DNA from: Streptomyces albus subsp. albus
GTDB taxonomy: Bacteria > Actinomycetota > Actinomycetes > Streptomycetales > Streptomycetaceae
NCBI RefSeq assembly: GCF_000725885.1
Contig: NZ_JODR01000021.1
Location: 1 to 64,000, forward strand
DNA: 64,000 nucleotides
Reading direction: 5' to 3'
The notes beneath the pieces are model-generated. The model was not told the DNA's origin. It worked only from the letters and a program-made list of their open reading frames with translations, and did not search any database. Shown piece after piece: positions 19,142 to 30,900 of the stretch. Position 1 is the stretch's first letter. Each line of letters starts with the position of its first letter. The position numbers and the translations under genes were made by a program.

Positions 19142-20425
19142 ATGCCTCTCACCACGTCCGCCGAAGCACCGATTCCCGTCAGCGAGGTCTCGCGCCTGAT
19201 CCGCGGGTGGATCGACCGGCTCGGTGCCGTCTGGGTCGAGGGCCAGATCATCCAGCTCTCGCCCCGGCCGGGGGCGGGCATGGTCTTCCTGACGCTCAGG
19301 GACCCCTCCCGGGAGGTGTCGCTGAGCGTCACCTGTTTCCGGCAGGTCTACGAGCAGGTCAAGGATGTCATCGGCGAGGGCACACGCGTGGTGGTGCACG
19401 CCAAGCCCGAGTGGTACGAGAAGACGGGCCGGCTCTCCCTGCGCGCGGCGGAGATCCGTCCGGTGGGGGTCGGGGAGCTGCTGGCCCGGCTGGAGCGGCT
19501 GCGCAAGGCGCTGGCGGCCGAGGGGCTGTTCACCGCCGAGCGCAAGAAGCGGCTGCCGTTCCTGCCGCAGCGCATAGGGCTGATCACCGGCCGCGCCTCC
19601 GACGCGGAGCGGGACGTGCTGCACACGGCGCGGGAGCGCTGGCCCGCGGTGCGGTTCGAGGTGCGCAACACGGCGGTGCAGGGCCCGTACGCGGTGCCGC
19701 AGATCATCGAGGCCCTGCGGGAGCTGGACGCGCGCGAGGACGTGGACGTGATCATCGTGACGCGGGGCGGCGGCGGGATGGAGGATCTGCTGCCCTTCTC
19801 GGACGAGCGGCTGGTGCGCGCGGTGGCGGCGGCCCGCACTCCGGTGGTCTCGGCCATCGGGCACGAGGCGGACGCGCCGCTGCTGGATCTGGTGGCCGAC
19901 CTGCGGTCGCGTACCCCGACGCACGCGGCCAAGGACACCGTGCCGGACGTCGGGGAGGAGCACGAGCGGGTGCGGGCCCTGCGCGAGCGCGCCTGGCGGG
20001 TGATCAACGGGGTGCTCGACCGCGAGGAGCGCGGGCTCGCCGAGGTGATGAGCCGCCCGGCGATGGCCGATCCGTACGCGATGGTGGAGACCCGCGAGGA
20101 CGAGCTGGCGGCGTTGCTGGACCGGTCGCGACGCTGTCTGGACCACCGGCTGACCCGTGCCGAGGACGAGCTGACGCACACCCGTGCGCGGGTGGTGGCG
20201 CTCTCCCCGGCCGCGACGTTGCAGCGCGGGTACGCGGTGCTGCAACGGGCGGACGGCGCGGTGGTGCGGGACGCCGCGGAGGTGACCGAGGGCGAGCGGC
20301 TGCGGGCCCGGGTGGCCGACGGGGAGTTCGGCGTCACTGTCAGCGCCGGCGCCGTCGGATCTGACGGGGCCGCCCCCGACGCGGCCGGGCATGGTGCCGT
20401 CGGCGGCGGCGGGGAGGGCCGGTGA
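19142..20425 (+). CDS. xseA: Exodeoxyribonuclease VII large subunit
   Basis: This is the 427-residue catalytic subunit of exonuclease VII, which degrades single-stranded DNA in repair. The N-terminal OB-fold is at about residues 10-110 ([36 protein letters not shown]). The conserved catalytic domain follows, with [39 protein letters not shown] and [18 protein letters not shown]. The C-terminal portion is a long charged coiled coil. The start is ATG 19142. It is followed after 70 bases by xseB, as in most actinobacteria. Confidence 0.97.
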   Translation: MPLTTSAEAPIPVSEVSRLIRGWIDRLGAVWVEGQIIQLSPRPGAGMVFLTLRDPSREVSLSVTCFRQVYEQVKDVIGEGTRVVVHAKPEWYEKTGRLSLRAAEIRPVGVGELLARLERLRKALAAEGLFTAERKKRLPFLPQRIGLITGRASDAERDVLHTARERWPAVRFEVRNTAVQGPYAVPQIIEALRELDAREDVDVIIVTRGGGGMEDLLPFSDERLVRAVAAARTPVVSAIGHEADAPLLDLVADLRSRTPTHAAKDTVPDVGEEHERVRALRERAWRVINGVLDREERGLAEVMSRPAMADPYAMVETREDELAALLDRSRRCLDHRLTRAEDELTHTRARVVALSPAATLQRGYAVLQRADGAVVRDAAEVTEGERLRARVADGEFGVTVSAGAVGSDGAAPDAAGHGAVGGGGEGR

Positions 20426-20495
20426 GAGCCACGGTGCCGCCCGGCGCTGCCGACGGTGTCCGCCGGGTGTCAGCGGTCCCGCATAGGCTGGCGGT

Positions 20496-20846
20496 ATGAC
20501 GACGAAAGCGGAAGGGCGGACGGCTGCCGGGACGGCCCGGGACGGGTCCCCGCGCGACGGGGAGGCCGGGTCCGCGGAGGGCGCCTCCCAGGCGGAGCTG
20601 GCCACGGCGGACGCGCTCAGCTACGAGCAGGCCCGCGCGGAGCTGGTCGAGGTGGTGCAGCGGCTGGAGTCGGGCGGTTCCACGCTGGAGGAGTCGCTGG
20701 CGCTGTGGGAGCGCGGCGAGGAGCTGGCGGGGGTCTGCCGCGCCTGGCTGGACGGTGCGCGGGCGCGGCTGGACGCCGTGCTGGAGGAAGAGGCGGACGA
20801 CGCGGAAGAAGAGGACGACGACGCGGAGGACGGGGAGCCCGGCTGA
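20496..20846 (+). CDS. xseB: Exodeoxyribonuclease VII small subunit
   Basis: This 116-residue protein has a central XseB domain (about 44-88: [41 protein letters not shown]) that forms a short helical hairpin binding XseA. It is longer than the 80-residue E. coli protein because of an Ala/Gly-rich lead of about 40 residues and a very acidic tail ([17 protein letters not shown]). It is adjacent to and codirectional with xseA. Confidence 0.95.
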   Translation: MTTKAEGRTAAGTARDGSPRDGEAGSAEGASQAELATADALSYEQARAELVEVVQRLESGGSTLEESLALWERGEELAGVCRAWLDGARARLDAVLEEEADDAEEEDDDAEDGEPG

Positions 20847-20897
20847 CCGGAGGACCCGGGCGGCGGCGGGCGGGGTGATCGTCATCACCCCGCACCA

Positions 20898-20927
20898 GTT
20901 CAACGTTGAACAAGTGCTCGTTACACT
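20898..20927 (+). promoter_or_regulatory. Promoter overlapping a MarR-type palindrome
   Basis: GTTCAACGTTGAAC (20898-20911) is a perfect 14-bp palindrome of the kind bound by MarR-family repressors. It overlaps a likely -35 element, TTCAAC (20899-20904), spaced 17 bases from TACACT (20922-20927). It lies 66 bases upstream of the nitroreductase ATG, so binding would block transcription of that gene. No MarR gene is present in the window. Confidence 0.65.
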
Positions 20928-20992
20928 TAAACGGAGTACCCCTCCGTTCACCGGAGCACCTGTCGTCGCACGCAAAGGCAAGGCACCACCCC

Positions 20993-21586
20993 ATGGCTCT
21001 CGTCCTCGACCCCGCAGAACAGGACCTGCTCTTCCGTGAGGCCCGTACGGCCAACACCTTCACGGACGAGCCGGTCACCGAGGAGCAGATCCAGGCCGTC
21101 TACGACCTGATCAAGTACGGCCCGACGGCCTTCAACCAGTCGCCGCTGCGGCTGACCCTGCTGCGCTCCCCCGAGAGCCGGGAGCGGCTGCTCGCCCACA
21201 TGGCGGAGGGCAACGTGCCCAAGACCCGCACCGCGCCGCTGACCGCGATCCTCTCCTACGACCTGGACTTCCACGAGCGGCTGCCCCACCTGTTCCCGCA
21301 CGCGCCGCACATCAAGGACGCCGTCTTCTCCGAGGAGACCACCCGCGAGACCGCCGGCGCGCTCAACGCGACGCTCCAGGCCGGGTACTTCATCCTCGGC
21401 GTACGCGCCGCCGGGCTCGCCGCCGGCCCGATGACCGGCTTCGACCCGGAGGGCGTCAACAAGGAGTTCTTCGGCGACGGACGGCAGAAGGTGCTGATGG
21501 TCGTCAACATCGGCAAGCCGGGCCCGGACGCCTTCGCCGCGCGCTCGCCGCGGCTGGACTACGAGGACGTGGCGACCGTCCTGTGA
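20993..21586 (+). CDS. Nitroreductase family protein, RutE/malonic-semialdehyde-reductase-like
   Basis: This 197-residue FMN-dependent oxidoreductase is of the RutE/HadB group. Visible features are EARTANTFTDEPVTEEQIQA, YDLIKYGPTAFNQSPLRLTL (FMN binding), a GALNATLQAGYFILGVRAAG helix and PMTGFDPEGVNKEFF. Relatives reduce malonic semialdehyde or quinones with NAD(P)H. ATG 20993 is preferred over an upstream in-frame ATG at 20906, which would lie inside the promoter palindrome. It is probably controlled by a MarR-type regulator encoded elsewhere. Confidence 0.9.
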   Translation: MALVLDPAEQDLLFREARTANTFTDEPVTEEQIQAVYDLIKYGPTAFNQSPLRLTLLRSPESRERLLAHMAEGNVPKTRTAPLTAILSYDLDFHERLPHLFPHAPHIKDAVFSEETTRETAGALNATLQAGYFILGVRAAGLAAGPMTGFDPEGVNKEFFGDGRQKVLMVVNIGKPGPDAFAARSPRLDYEDVATVL

Positions 21587-21709
21587 GCCGCGGGCCCGCA
21601 CGGCACGCCGGCCGCCTGCTCCGGATGCCGACCGCCGGCCGCCTCGTCACGGGCCCGCCCGGCCGCTGACGGCCCCGGCCCGGCACCGCCGCCCAGCCGG
21701 CCCCGAACC

Positions 21710-21747
21710 GCCCTCCGCGCGTAACTCCCCCCTCGCGCGCGGAGGGC
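21710..21747. terminator. 12-bp hairpin between nitroreductase and DUF4245 genes
   Basis: GCCCTCCGCGCG (21710-21721) pairs with CGCGCGGAGGGC (21736-21747). It lies in the 331-base convergent gap, which otherwise holds only GC-rich, Pro/Arg-coding-like sequence. Confidence 0.7.
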
Positions 21748-21917
21748 TTCCTCATGCGCGCAGGCTCCTCGTCGCCCGGCGTGCATCCTCCTGCGCGGAG
21801 GCTCCTCCTCACCCGGAGACCTCCACCCACGCCGGGGGCACGCCGGGGGCTCCCTCACTCGGGGAACGGGCCGCGCCCTTCGCGTGGTGCGCACACCCGC
21901 GCGGTGCGCTCCGCGGC

Positions 21918-22511
21918 CTACTCGGCGGCCTTCTCTGCGGCCTTCTCCTTGGCCGGCGCCTCCGGCTTGTCCTGCTTGAGCTCCAGGGAGCCGGCGAGCT
22001 TGCCCAGCTGCTGGAAGGTCGCCGTGCCGGTGACGACCGTCACCGACTTGCCGTCCTCCGACTTGGCAACCAGCGCGTCGTACTTCGAGCCCGTGTACCG
22101 CGTCCACTCCGTGCCGCCGGCCTGCTGGGTCTTCCCCGTCTTCTCGGCGCCCTGGGTGACCTCGTCGATGAAGCGGCCGGGCCTCTCGTCGTCGCTCTGC
22201 TCGACGGCCGCGTACTCGTTGTCGGGCGTCATGAAGCCCAGGTGCCAGGCCGCGCCGGCGGGGCCGTCGGCGGTGTAGCGGACGGAGGTGGCGCGCCACT
22301 CCTTGGGCAGTCCCTGCGGCGCGGCGACCGGGTACGGGGCGGCACGCCGTGCGGACGCCAGCTCCACGCGGTAGCTGACCGGCTTGACCGGGTCCTTGGA
22401 CTCGTCGTGCGGGACGAAGAGGTAGATCACCCAGGCGGCGAGGACGATCACCGCGAGCGAGATCACCATGTCGCGCGCGGTCTGCGCGCCTCGCTTCTTG
22501 TCTGCTGCCAC
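21918..22511 (-). CDS. DUF4245 domain membrane-anchored protein
   Basis: This 197-residue protein has one N-terminal transmembrane segment (about 15-32, [19 protein letters not shown]) after a short basic stretch, and an extracytoplasmic DUF4245 domain ([52 protein letters not shown]). The tail is Lys/Glu/Ala-rich. GTG 22511 is chosen because it gives the usual short basic start before the membrane segment, with AAGGGACG upstream. It is divergent from glpX, with 278 bases between. Its function is unknown. Confidence 0.88.
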   Translation of the reverse strand: MAADKKRGAQTARDMVISLAVIVLAAWVIYLFVPHDESKDPVKPVSYRVELASARRAAPYPVAAPQGLPKEWRATSVRYTADGPAGAAWHLGFMTPDNEYAAVEQSDDERPGRFIDEVTQGAEKTGKTQQAGGTEWTRYTGSKYDALVAKSEDGKSVTVVTGTATFQQLGKLAGSLELKQDKPEAPAKEKAAEKAAE

Positions 22512-22704
22512 ACCCCCATCGTCCCTTATGCCCGTCGGCGGCCCGCCGGGGGGCTGCGGAGAGGGCGACGGGAACTGCGCGGGGCCGCCGGGCCGAGCGG
22601 CCACCGGAGGCGAACGGCCGGACCTGCGGGGAGAGTACGGAGCCGGCGCACGTCTCGGCGCGCGCTCATCCGTGGGCGCCCCTGCTCAGTTTGGTGCCTA
22701 CCGG

Positions 22705-22710
22705 TAAAAT
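22705..22710 (+). promoter_or_regulatory. Candidate -10 element of glpX
   Basis: TAAAAT stands out in GC-rich sequence, 79 bases upstream of the glpX start. No convincing -35 hexamer lies 16-18 bases before it, so the assignment is tentative. Confidence 0.35.
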
Positions 22711-22789
22711 CTTGCCCACCCTCGCCGAATCGGCGCAGCTCGTCGCCGCAGTGGCCGTCCTGAGTCGCCGTACAGAAAGGTGTGTTCCG

Positions 22790-23824
22790 ATGACCGAACA
22801 CCACCACCTGCCCTCGCCGCTCGAAGTCAGCCCGGAGGCACCGGACCGCAACCTCGCGCTGGAGCTCGTGCGGGTGACGGAGGCGGGGGCGATGGCATCG
22901 GGCCGCTGGGTCGGCAAGGGCGACAAGAACGGCGCGGACGGTGCCGCCGTGAAGGCGATGCGCACCCTTGTCTCGACGGTCTCCATGAACGGCATCGTGG
23001 TGATCGGCGAGGGCGAGAAGGACGAGGCCCCGATGCTCTACAACGGGGAACGCGTCGGCGACGGCACCGGCCCCGAGTGCGATGTGGCCGTGGACCCCGT
23101 GGACGGGACGACCCTGACGGCGAAGGGCATGGGCAACGCCGTCTCGGTGCTGGCGGTCGCCGAACGCGGCGCGATGTTCGACCCGAGCGCCGTCTTCTAC
23201 ATGGACAAGCTGGTGACCGGTCCCGAGGCCGCCGAGTTCGTGGACATCACGGCGCCGCCGACGGTCAACATCCGCCGTATCGCCAAGGCCAAGGGCTGCG
23301 GCGTGGAGGACGTCACCGTGGTGGTGCTGGACCGCCCCCGGCACGAGGGCCTGGTGAAGGAGATCCGCGAGACCGGTGCGCGGATCAAGTTCATCGCGGA
23401 CGGTGACGTGGCCGGTGCCGTCATGACGGTGCGCGAGGAGACCGGTGTGGACCTGCTGCTCGGCGTGGGCGGTACCCCGGAGGGCATCATCGCGGCCTGC
23501 GCGATCAAGTGCCTCGGCGGGACCATACAGGGCAAGCTGTGGCCGAAGGACGACGAGGAGCGGCAGCGCGCCCTCGACGCGGGGCACGACCTCGACCAGG
23601 TGCTGACGACGGAGGACCTGGTCAAGGGCGAGAACGTCTTCTTCGTCGCCACCGGGATCACCGACGGCGATCTGCTGCGGGGCGTGCACTACCGCGGCGA
23701 GCGGGCGTTCACCCAGTCCCTGGTGATGCGGTCGAAGTCGGGGACGATCCGCCAGATCGAGTCGGAGCACCGGCTCTCGAAGCTGCGTGCCTACAGCGCG
23801 ATCGACTTCGACCGCGCACGCTGA
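22790..23824 (+). CDS. glpX: Class II fructose-1,6-bisphosphatase
   Basis: This 344-residue GlpX-type enzyme dephosphorylates fructose-1,6-bisphosphate in gluconeogenesis. Metal and substrate residues lie in KGDKNGAD (43-50), [12 protein letters not shown] (72-83) and [12 protein letters not shown] (98-109). The later signatures [12 protein letters not shown] and [16 protein letters not shown] are intact. ATG 22790 is preceded by AGAAAGGTG. A 21-bp hairpin follows the stop codon. Length and motifs are normal for actinobacterial GlpX. Confidence 0.97.
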   Translation: MTEHHHLPSPLEVSPEAPDRNLALELVRVTEAGAMASGRWVGKGDKNGADGAAVKAMRTLVSTVSMNGIVVIGEGEKDEAPMLYNGERVGDGTGPECDVAVDPVDGTTLTAKGMGNAVSVLAVAERGAMFDPSAVFYMDKLVTGPEAAEFVDITAPPTVNIRRIAKAKGCGVEDVTVVVLDRPRHEGLVKEIRETGARIKFIADGDVAGAVMTVREETGVDLLLGVGGTPEGIIAACAIKCLGGTIQGKLWPKDDEERQRALDAGHDLDQVLTTEDLVKGENVFFVATGITDGDLLRGVHYRGERAFTQSLVMRSKSGTIRQIESEHRLSKLRAYSAIDFDRAR

Positions 23825-23829
23825 GCACC

Positions 23830-23886
23830 GTGCCGTCGCCGTGGCGTGGGCCGCCCTCCCCGGGCCCCACGCCACGGCGACGGCAC
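23830..23886 (+). terminator. Perfect 21-bp hairpin after glpX
   Basis: The arms 23830-23850 and 23866-23886 pair without mismatch around a 15-base loop, starting six bases past the glpX stop codon. Confidence 0.85.
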
Positions 23887-24571
23887 GCCCACGCCTGTGC
23901 GGCGCCCCTGTCCCCCCGGCCCCCTGGTGCCTCGGTCTTCCGGCCCCCTGCGGCGACCGCATGTTTGATGGTGGCCCCGCGCTCGGTGGCAACCTGTGCC
24001 CGCATGCCGGGTGGCCTCCCCCTGCCGGGCAGCACCCCGTGCCAGGTGGCGGCCCGTGTTGGCAGCAGCCCTGTACCGGGTGACGGTCCATGCCACGAGG
24101 GACGGCCCTCTGTAGTTGGTGTCGCCGCAGGTCAGTGTCACCGTGACCCCGGTGGCGGTGCATGCCCGGGGTGACGCGTGTCCGGCGCGACGCCCGCACC
24201 CCGGCAACATCCGCGCCCGGAAAAGGCCGCGCCCCGCAACGTCCGTGAGCACACCGCCCAGGCCGGAGTCGCATCGTTCGCGCGCCCGGTGACCAGCCCC
24301 CGGCCCCAGGGGGCGCCCAGCCCGGGACGCACCAACTCGATGACCGACACCACCCCGTGGACGCACCAACCCGAAGACCGGCACCAACCAACCCCGGGCG
24401 CACCACAGGCCCCGACACAACCAACCCCGGGCGCACCACAGCCCCCGGCACCGACCCCGGCGCGGGCACGCGGATGCGGCCTCCCTCATGCCGAGGGTGG
24501 CGGGTGCATGCGGGGCGCAACCGGCGCACGCGGGCGGTGGGGCGGCGCGCGGCGGGGCGATCGGCTCGCCG
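23887..24571. other. 685-base non-coding stretch with a 24-nt direct repeat
   Basis: No credible gene was found. Open frames are rich in Pro, Thr, Arg and Ala and lack ribosome sites. A 24-nt direct repeat (CAACCAACCCCGGGCGCACC and four more bases) occurs at 24385-24408 and 24418-24441, and several CCGGGTG/GCCCCGG motifs recur. The stretch could be a decayed gene or the 3' region of the whiB-like transcript. Confidence 0.5.
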
Positions 24572-24910
24572 CTACACGGTGGCGGTCTTCGCCCTGCGGC
24601 GCCGGGTGAGGACCACACGGCGCTCGGCGGCGGTCAACCCGCCCCAGACGCCGTACGGTTCGGGCATCAGCAGGGCGTGCTCGCGGCACTCGACCAGGAC
24701 CGGGCAGCGGGCGCAGACGCGTTTGGCCGCCTGTTCCCGGGAGAGGCGGGCGGCGGTGGGCTCCTTGGAAGGGGCGAAGAAGAGGCCGGCTTCGTCGCGG
24801 CGGCAGACGGCCTCCGCGTGCCAGGGGCCCGCTTGGTCATCTCGCTCAGGCGTTCGCTGTACGGGGATGGTGGCGGCGGCCTGCAGGGACTGATGCGGCG
24901 TTTGCAGCAC
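24572..24910 (-). CDS. WhiB-like iron-sulfur transcription factor
   Basis: This 112-residue Wbl protein has all four cluster cysteines (C36 in EAVCRRDEAGLFF, C66 and C69 in RVCARC, C75 in VECREHAL), the GVWGG turn (87-91) and a basic C-terminal tail (RRVVLTRRRRAKTATV) for DNA contact. Wbl proteins bind a [4Fe-4S] cluster and work with the principal sigma factor. GTG 24910 is chosen because AGGAG lies six bases upstream; longer frames have no such site. Position next to glpX and a fumarase suggests the orthologue called wblI in S. coelicolor. That name is from memory and not verified. Confidence 0.93.
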   Translation of the reverse strand: MLQTPHQSLQAAATIPVQRTPERDDQAGPWHAEAVCRRDEAGLFFAPSKEPTAARLSREQAAKRVCARCPVLVECREHALLMPEPYGVWGGLTAAERRVVLTRRRRAKTATV

Positions 24911-25156
24911 GGTCTGCTCCTGACGCGACGACGGAGGTTGGTTCCCCTTCACCCGTCTTGCATCGCACGGTGGTTCACGAGTCCCCCACCGGCCCCCTGC
25001 GGGGCCGGTCCGCGAATCCGACCGTACGAAAGACGATGCCCGAGCCCTACCCGCTGTGCGCGCCGGTATGCATTGCGTGGCCTCCCATGCGCGCCCGGGC
25101 GTACGCTCCCCGGCGCACACCGTGCCGCCCATGCGCCGGGCCCGTCGGCGCGGGTG

Positions 25157-25918
25157 TCACAACTCCTTGCGGAACCGGTCGCGCAGGTTCTGGATCAGCC
25201 GCCCGCGCTTCGGTCTGGCGTCCACGCCACCGAAGATGGCGGCTCCCTCCACCAGCACGGTGGGGGCGCCGGGATCGGGCGAGTCGGTGACCTGGACGTC
25301 GAAGCCGCCGAAGATCCCCGCACCCTTCTGCTGGAGCGTGACATTCTCCGGGACCCGGATCTCGATTCCTCCGAAGATCGCAGTGGCGTTGATCTGTACG
25401 TGCGGATGCTCGAACAGCGCCTCGGTCAGATCGATCTCGATACCGCCGAAGAGCGCGAACGCGTTGATCTTGCGCGGCACCCGCCAGCGCCCCTTGCGCC
25501 CGGAGCCGCTGAAGATCGCGACCAGGTTCTCCTTGGGTCCCCAGCCGAAAGCACCGGCCCCGGAGGTGTGCGAGGCGGAGAAGGTCGCGAACGAGGAGGC
25601 GTAGGACCGCCCGGCCCCCGGGTCCTCCCCCTCGCCGTGCGCCGCGCCGGAGGCGGCCTCGCGGCCGGCCGGCAGATCGCGGATGAGCGGCTCCAGTTCA
25701 CCCATCGTCTTGGCCGCGTAGACGGCGTCGATCCGCTCGCCGTGCTCCTGCGGGTCCAGCCGGCCCTCGGCGAGGGCCTCGCGCAGGATGTCGGCGACGC
25801 GGTCCCGGTCGGCGTCCGAGGCCCGCACGTCGGCGTGCGAGACCGCCGGGGCGGGCGCCGGGGGCTGCCCGTCGGCCTGCTGCTTTTCGAGCGAGGGGCG
25901 CGGAGAGTCTTCAGTCAC
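25157..25918 (-). CDS. DUF1707 and LiaF-like C-terminal domain protein
   Basis: This 253-residue protein starts with a DUF1707 domain (about 29-82: VRASDADRDRVADILREALA, EGRLDPQEHGERIDAVYAAK), a short helical DNA- or protein-binding module usual in actinobacteria. The C-terminal half (about 140-250) is a repeated beta pattern, FGGIEI/IFGGFDV/IFGGVDA, as in LiaF/DUF2154 cell-envelope response proteins. There is no membrane segment. The GTG start at 25918 has no ribosome site. TACGCT lies six bases upstream, so the transcript is probably leaderless. A role in envelope-stress signalling is inferred from the domain. Confidence 0.9.
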   Translation of the reverse strand: MTEDSPRPSLEKQQADGQPPAPAPAVSHADVRASDADRDRVADILREALAEGRLDPQEHGERIDAVYAAKTMGELEPLIRDLPAGREAASGAAHGEGEDPGAGRSYASSFATFSASHTSGAGAFGWGPKENLVAIFSGSGRKGRWRVPRKINAFALFGGIEIDLTEALFEHPHVQINATAIFGGIEIRVPENVTLQQKGAGIFGGFDVQVTDSPDPGAPTVLVEGAAIFGGVDARPKRGRLIQNLRDRFRKEL

Positions 25919-25924
25919 AGGGGC

Positions 25925-25950
25925 AGCGTACCCAAACGCGATAGATCGCG
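25925..25950 (-). promoter_or_regulatory. Leaderless promoter with palindrome upstream of the DUF1707 gene
   Basis: On the minus strand a -10-like TACGCT (25925-25930) sits six bases before the GTG start. Just upstream, CGCGATAGATCGCG (25937-25950) is a 6-bp inverted repeat around AG, inside the -10/-35 spacer. This suggests a repressor site for this gene or for the divergent fumarase. Confidence 0.5.
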
Positions 25951-26066
25951 ACTACCCCCGCACGGCCCCCTTGCGTCCGCGTTCTACGCTGTGAGACGCG
26001 CTCCCGTCGTCGAGAGCCCCGGCTCCCCCCTGGGTGAGCCGCGAGTGTGAGAGGAAGAGTCCCCGT

Positions 26067-27767
<1,701 letters not shown>

Positions 27768-27773
27768 GCGGGC

Positions 27774-27801
27774 CGCCGCCTCGCGGCCGTGCGAGGCGGC
27801 G
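27774..27801 (+). terminator. 11-bp hairpin after the class I fumarase
   Basis: CGCCGCCTCGC and GCGAGGCGGCG pair perfectly around GGCCGT, seven bases after the stop codon. Confidence 0.75.
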
Positions 27802-27982
27802 CCCCTTTGGGGGCCAGGACGGCGGAGGGGAAAACGGCCGACAGGCCCGGCGCGCCGAAGCCGGACGGAGTGAGGGCAGGCGGGCCGGCTGAGGAGGGGC
27901 GCTCCCGGCGCAAGCGGGTACGAGACAAGCAGCGGGCAAAAGGGCAGGCGGTCGGACGGGCAGGGGGACGGGGGGGCGGCCG

Positions 27983-30900
27983 GTGGCCGGGGACGACAGC
28001 AGTGGCAGACCCCGCTGGGAGAACCGCATCACCGGGGGCCGCTTCGGCACGGTCGTCCAGGCGGAACGCGTCGACGCCGTCCACATCCATGTGCACGAGA
28101 CGCCGGTGCCGCTGCCCCGCCGGCCCGTTCTCCTGTGGTCGCTCACCGCGCTGCTGACCTGCGCCGCCGTCGTGTTGGCGGTCAGACCGTCCGGACTGCC
28201 GGGCGGCCTGGTGCGCGACGAGCGGCTGCCCTTGCTGCTCGCCCTGGTGGGGGCCGTGACCATGGGTGCCGCCGCGGTGGGCCGGGCCCTGGAACGCAGA
28301 CGGCTGGCCCGGCCCCGTACCCCGCTGCCCGCGCACCGGCTCGACCAGGCCACCGAGCGGCTGGCCGGCGCGCTGGAGCGGCAGTACGCCAGGGAGGACC
28401 AGCTGGCGCTGTCCCCCGTGACGACGCCCACCCCCATCCCCGTACGGTGGCGGGCCGCCGATCCGCTGGTCACGGACCACGAGCCGAATGTGCTCGGCGT
28501 TCCGGCCGGTACCGCAGCCCGGGCCGGTTCGCTGGAGACGGACGGTGAGTTCGCGGGGATACCCGAGTTCTTCGCGGGCCTGCCCCGCGGCCGTCTCGTC
28601 GTGCTGGGTGCACCCGGTGCGGGGAAGACCGTCCTCGTCCACCGTCTGGCCCGCAGGCTGCTGGAGGCGCGCGGCCCCGCCTCGGGCGCTCCCGTTCCGG
28701 TCGTGCTGCCGCTGGCGTCCTGGAACCCGGCGGAGGGCCGCGGCCTGTGGCAGTGGGCGGCCGAGCGGCTCTCGGCCGAGCATCCGGTGCCGCTGCCCAC
28801 CCCCCGTACGGCGCTCGACCTGATCGAGTCCGGGCGCGTCCTGCCGGTGCTCGACGGCTTCGACGAACTGCCCCGGCCCAGCCAGGCGGACGCGCTGCGG
28901 CAGTTGCGGACGAGTCTCACCACGCACGCCCGTTACGTCCTCACCAGCCGAACCAGGGAGTACACGCGGGCCGTCGAGGCCGCGGCGCTGCCGATGCCGG
29001 GCGCGGTGGCCGTGGAGCTGTGCCCGCTGACCGTCGACGACCTGCGCCACTACCTGCCCCGCACCAGCCGCCGCACCAGCCGTGCGGATCCCTCCCGTAC
29101 CAAGTGGTCCCCCGTACTGGCCCGGCTGGCCGACCCCGCCGACACCCGGCGCGAGACCCGCGTACTGCGCCAGGTGCTCAGCACGCCACTGATGGTGGCC
29201 CTGGCCCGCGTCGCCTACAGCGAGACGGACGCCGACCCGGCCGAACTCCTGGGCGCCGGACGCTTCACCACCCGGCAGGCCGTCGAACGGCACCTGTACG
29301 ACGCGTTCCTGACGGCCGCCTACGCGGACGCCGGGCCGGCCCTCGCGGCGCGGGCCCGCCGCCGGGCGGCCTTCCTCGCCGCACACGCCCGCCGCCTGGG
29401 CGACACGGAGATCGCCTGGTGGCGGCTGGAGCAGGCGCTCCCGTCCTGGTTACGGCGGCTGAGCGTGCTGCCCGCCGCCGTGACGACGGCCCTCACCGTG
29501 CGCTTCGCCGGACTGGGCGCCCCCTGGTGGGACCGCTGGGTCCCGGTGCCGCTGTGGGCAGGCTGCGGACTGGCGGCCCTCGCGTACGCCTGGCACGAAT
29601 GGGGCGGGCGCCCCTCCCGTGTGCCGCAGCAGACGCGGCTGCCGCTGTCGGCCGGTACGCGGCCGGCCGTGTCCTGGACGGCGGTGGGCAAGGCGGCCGG
29701 GTGGACGCTGCTGGCGGTGGGGGCCGTCTACCTGGCGTACGGGATCGCCGGCTCGCACGGCAGGCGCCTGGGGGCGGTGCTGGCAGCCGCGTTCCTGGCG
29801 TACACCGTTCTGTGCGAGGTGCTGCGGCGCACCAGGAGACCGGCCGACCCGCAGACCGCGGCGGAACCCGCCCGGCTGCTGCTCCGGGACCGGCGGACCG
29901 CGCTGGCCCTCGGCGTCGTTCCCACCCGCGGGGCGGGCGAGCCGGCCCTGGTCTGGGGGCTGCCGGTGATACTGCTCGCCCTGTGGCACCTGCTCGGCGG
30001 CCGGGACGTGGTGACGGCCGGCACCTGGCTGGGCACCGTCGCCGGGGCCGCGCTGAGCACCTGGCTGCACGAGAACGCCACCTCGGCGTGGGGCCGTTTC
30101 ACGCTCGCCCGGCTCTGGCTCGCCACGACGGGACGGCTGCCCTGGCGGCTGATGGACTTCCTGCGCGAGGCCCACGCCAAGGGGATCCTGCGGCAGTCCG
30201 GCGGCGTCCACCGGTTCCGCCACATCGAACTGCGCAACCGGCTGGCCGAGGACATACCCGCTCCCGCACCACCGCACGGGCGGCTGCACGCGCTCGGCGA
30301 ACCCGTCGGCGGGGCCCTGGGCCTGCTGGGCGGTGTCCTGCTCTTCTCCACCGCCCTCGGGATGCTGGACGCGGACGGCGTTCCGGCGCCGCACCCGGGC
30401 CCGGCCACCACCTGCGCGGTGCTGCCCCGTGAGGCTCTCGACGCGCTGATGACCGATTGGCGGCGGACCACGCGGGACGACACCTGTCTGGCGGGCGAGC
30501 AGGCTCCCTTCGCACCCGAGGTCCAGGTGAGCGTGCAAGTGCGTGCGATGGCTCCGGGGCCCGGCGGCCTCAGCGGTGCGCAGGTAGCGCACCAGAGCTT
30601 CCAGCGGATGCTGAAGTTCGAACAGGGACAGCGGCGCGCCGCCGCCGGGGCGTCCGGGCGCCCCAGCACCGCGATGTTCTTCGACGACCGGCCGGCACCG
30701 GGCGACGAGGCGGTCCGCGTCGTGACCAGGACGGGGCTGCGGACCTCGACCGGCACCCTGCTGCAACGGGCCCGTTTCACCGTTCGGAAGGGCAACCTGC
30801 TGGTGGCCGTCAGATACGAGGAGGAGTTCGCCTCCCGGCGCCGGGTCGCCGCCGTCGCCGAGTCGCTGCTGCGCCTGGCGCTCGGCCGGGACGACGCCCG

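Noticed and set aside
16265..20605. A minus-strand open frame of 1446 codons running through the antisense of the permease and xseA genes into ispH.
   Set aside because: Only its C-terminal 358 codons encode IspH. The rest is His/Arg/Gly/Gln-rich antisense of genes with clear families, an artefact of high GC third positions.
21587..21917. Small reading frames in the gap after the nitroreductase gene.
   Set aside because: They are Pro/Arg-rich, lack ribosome sites and overlap a terminator hairpin.
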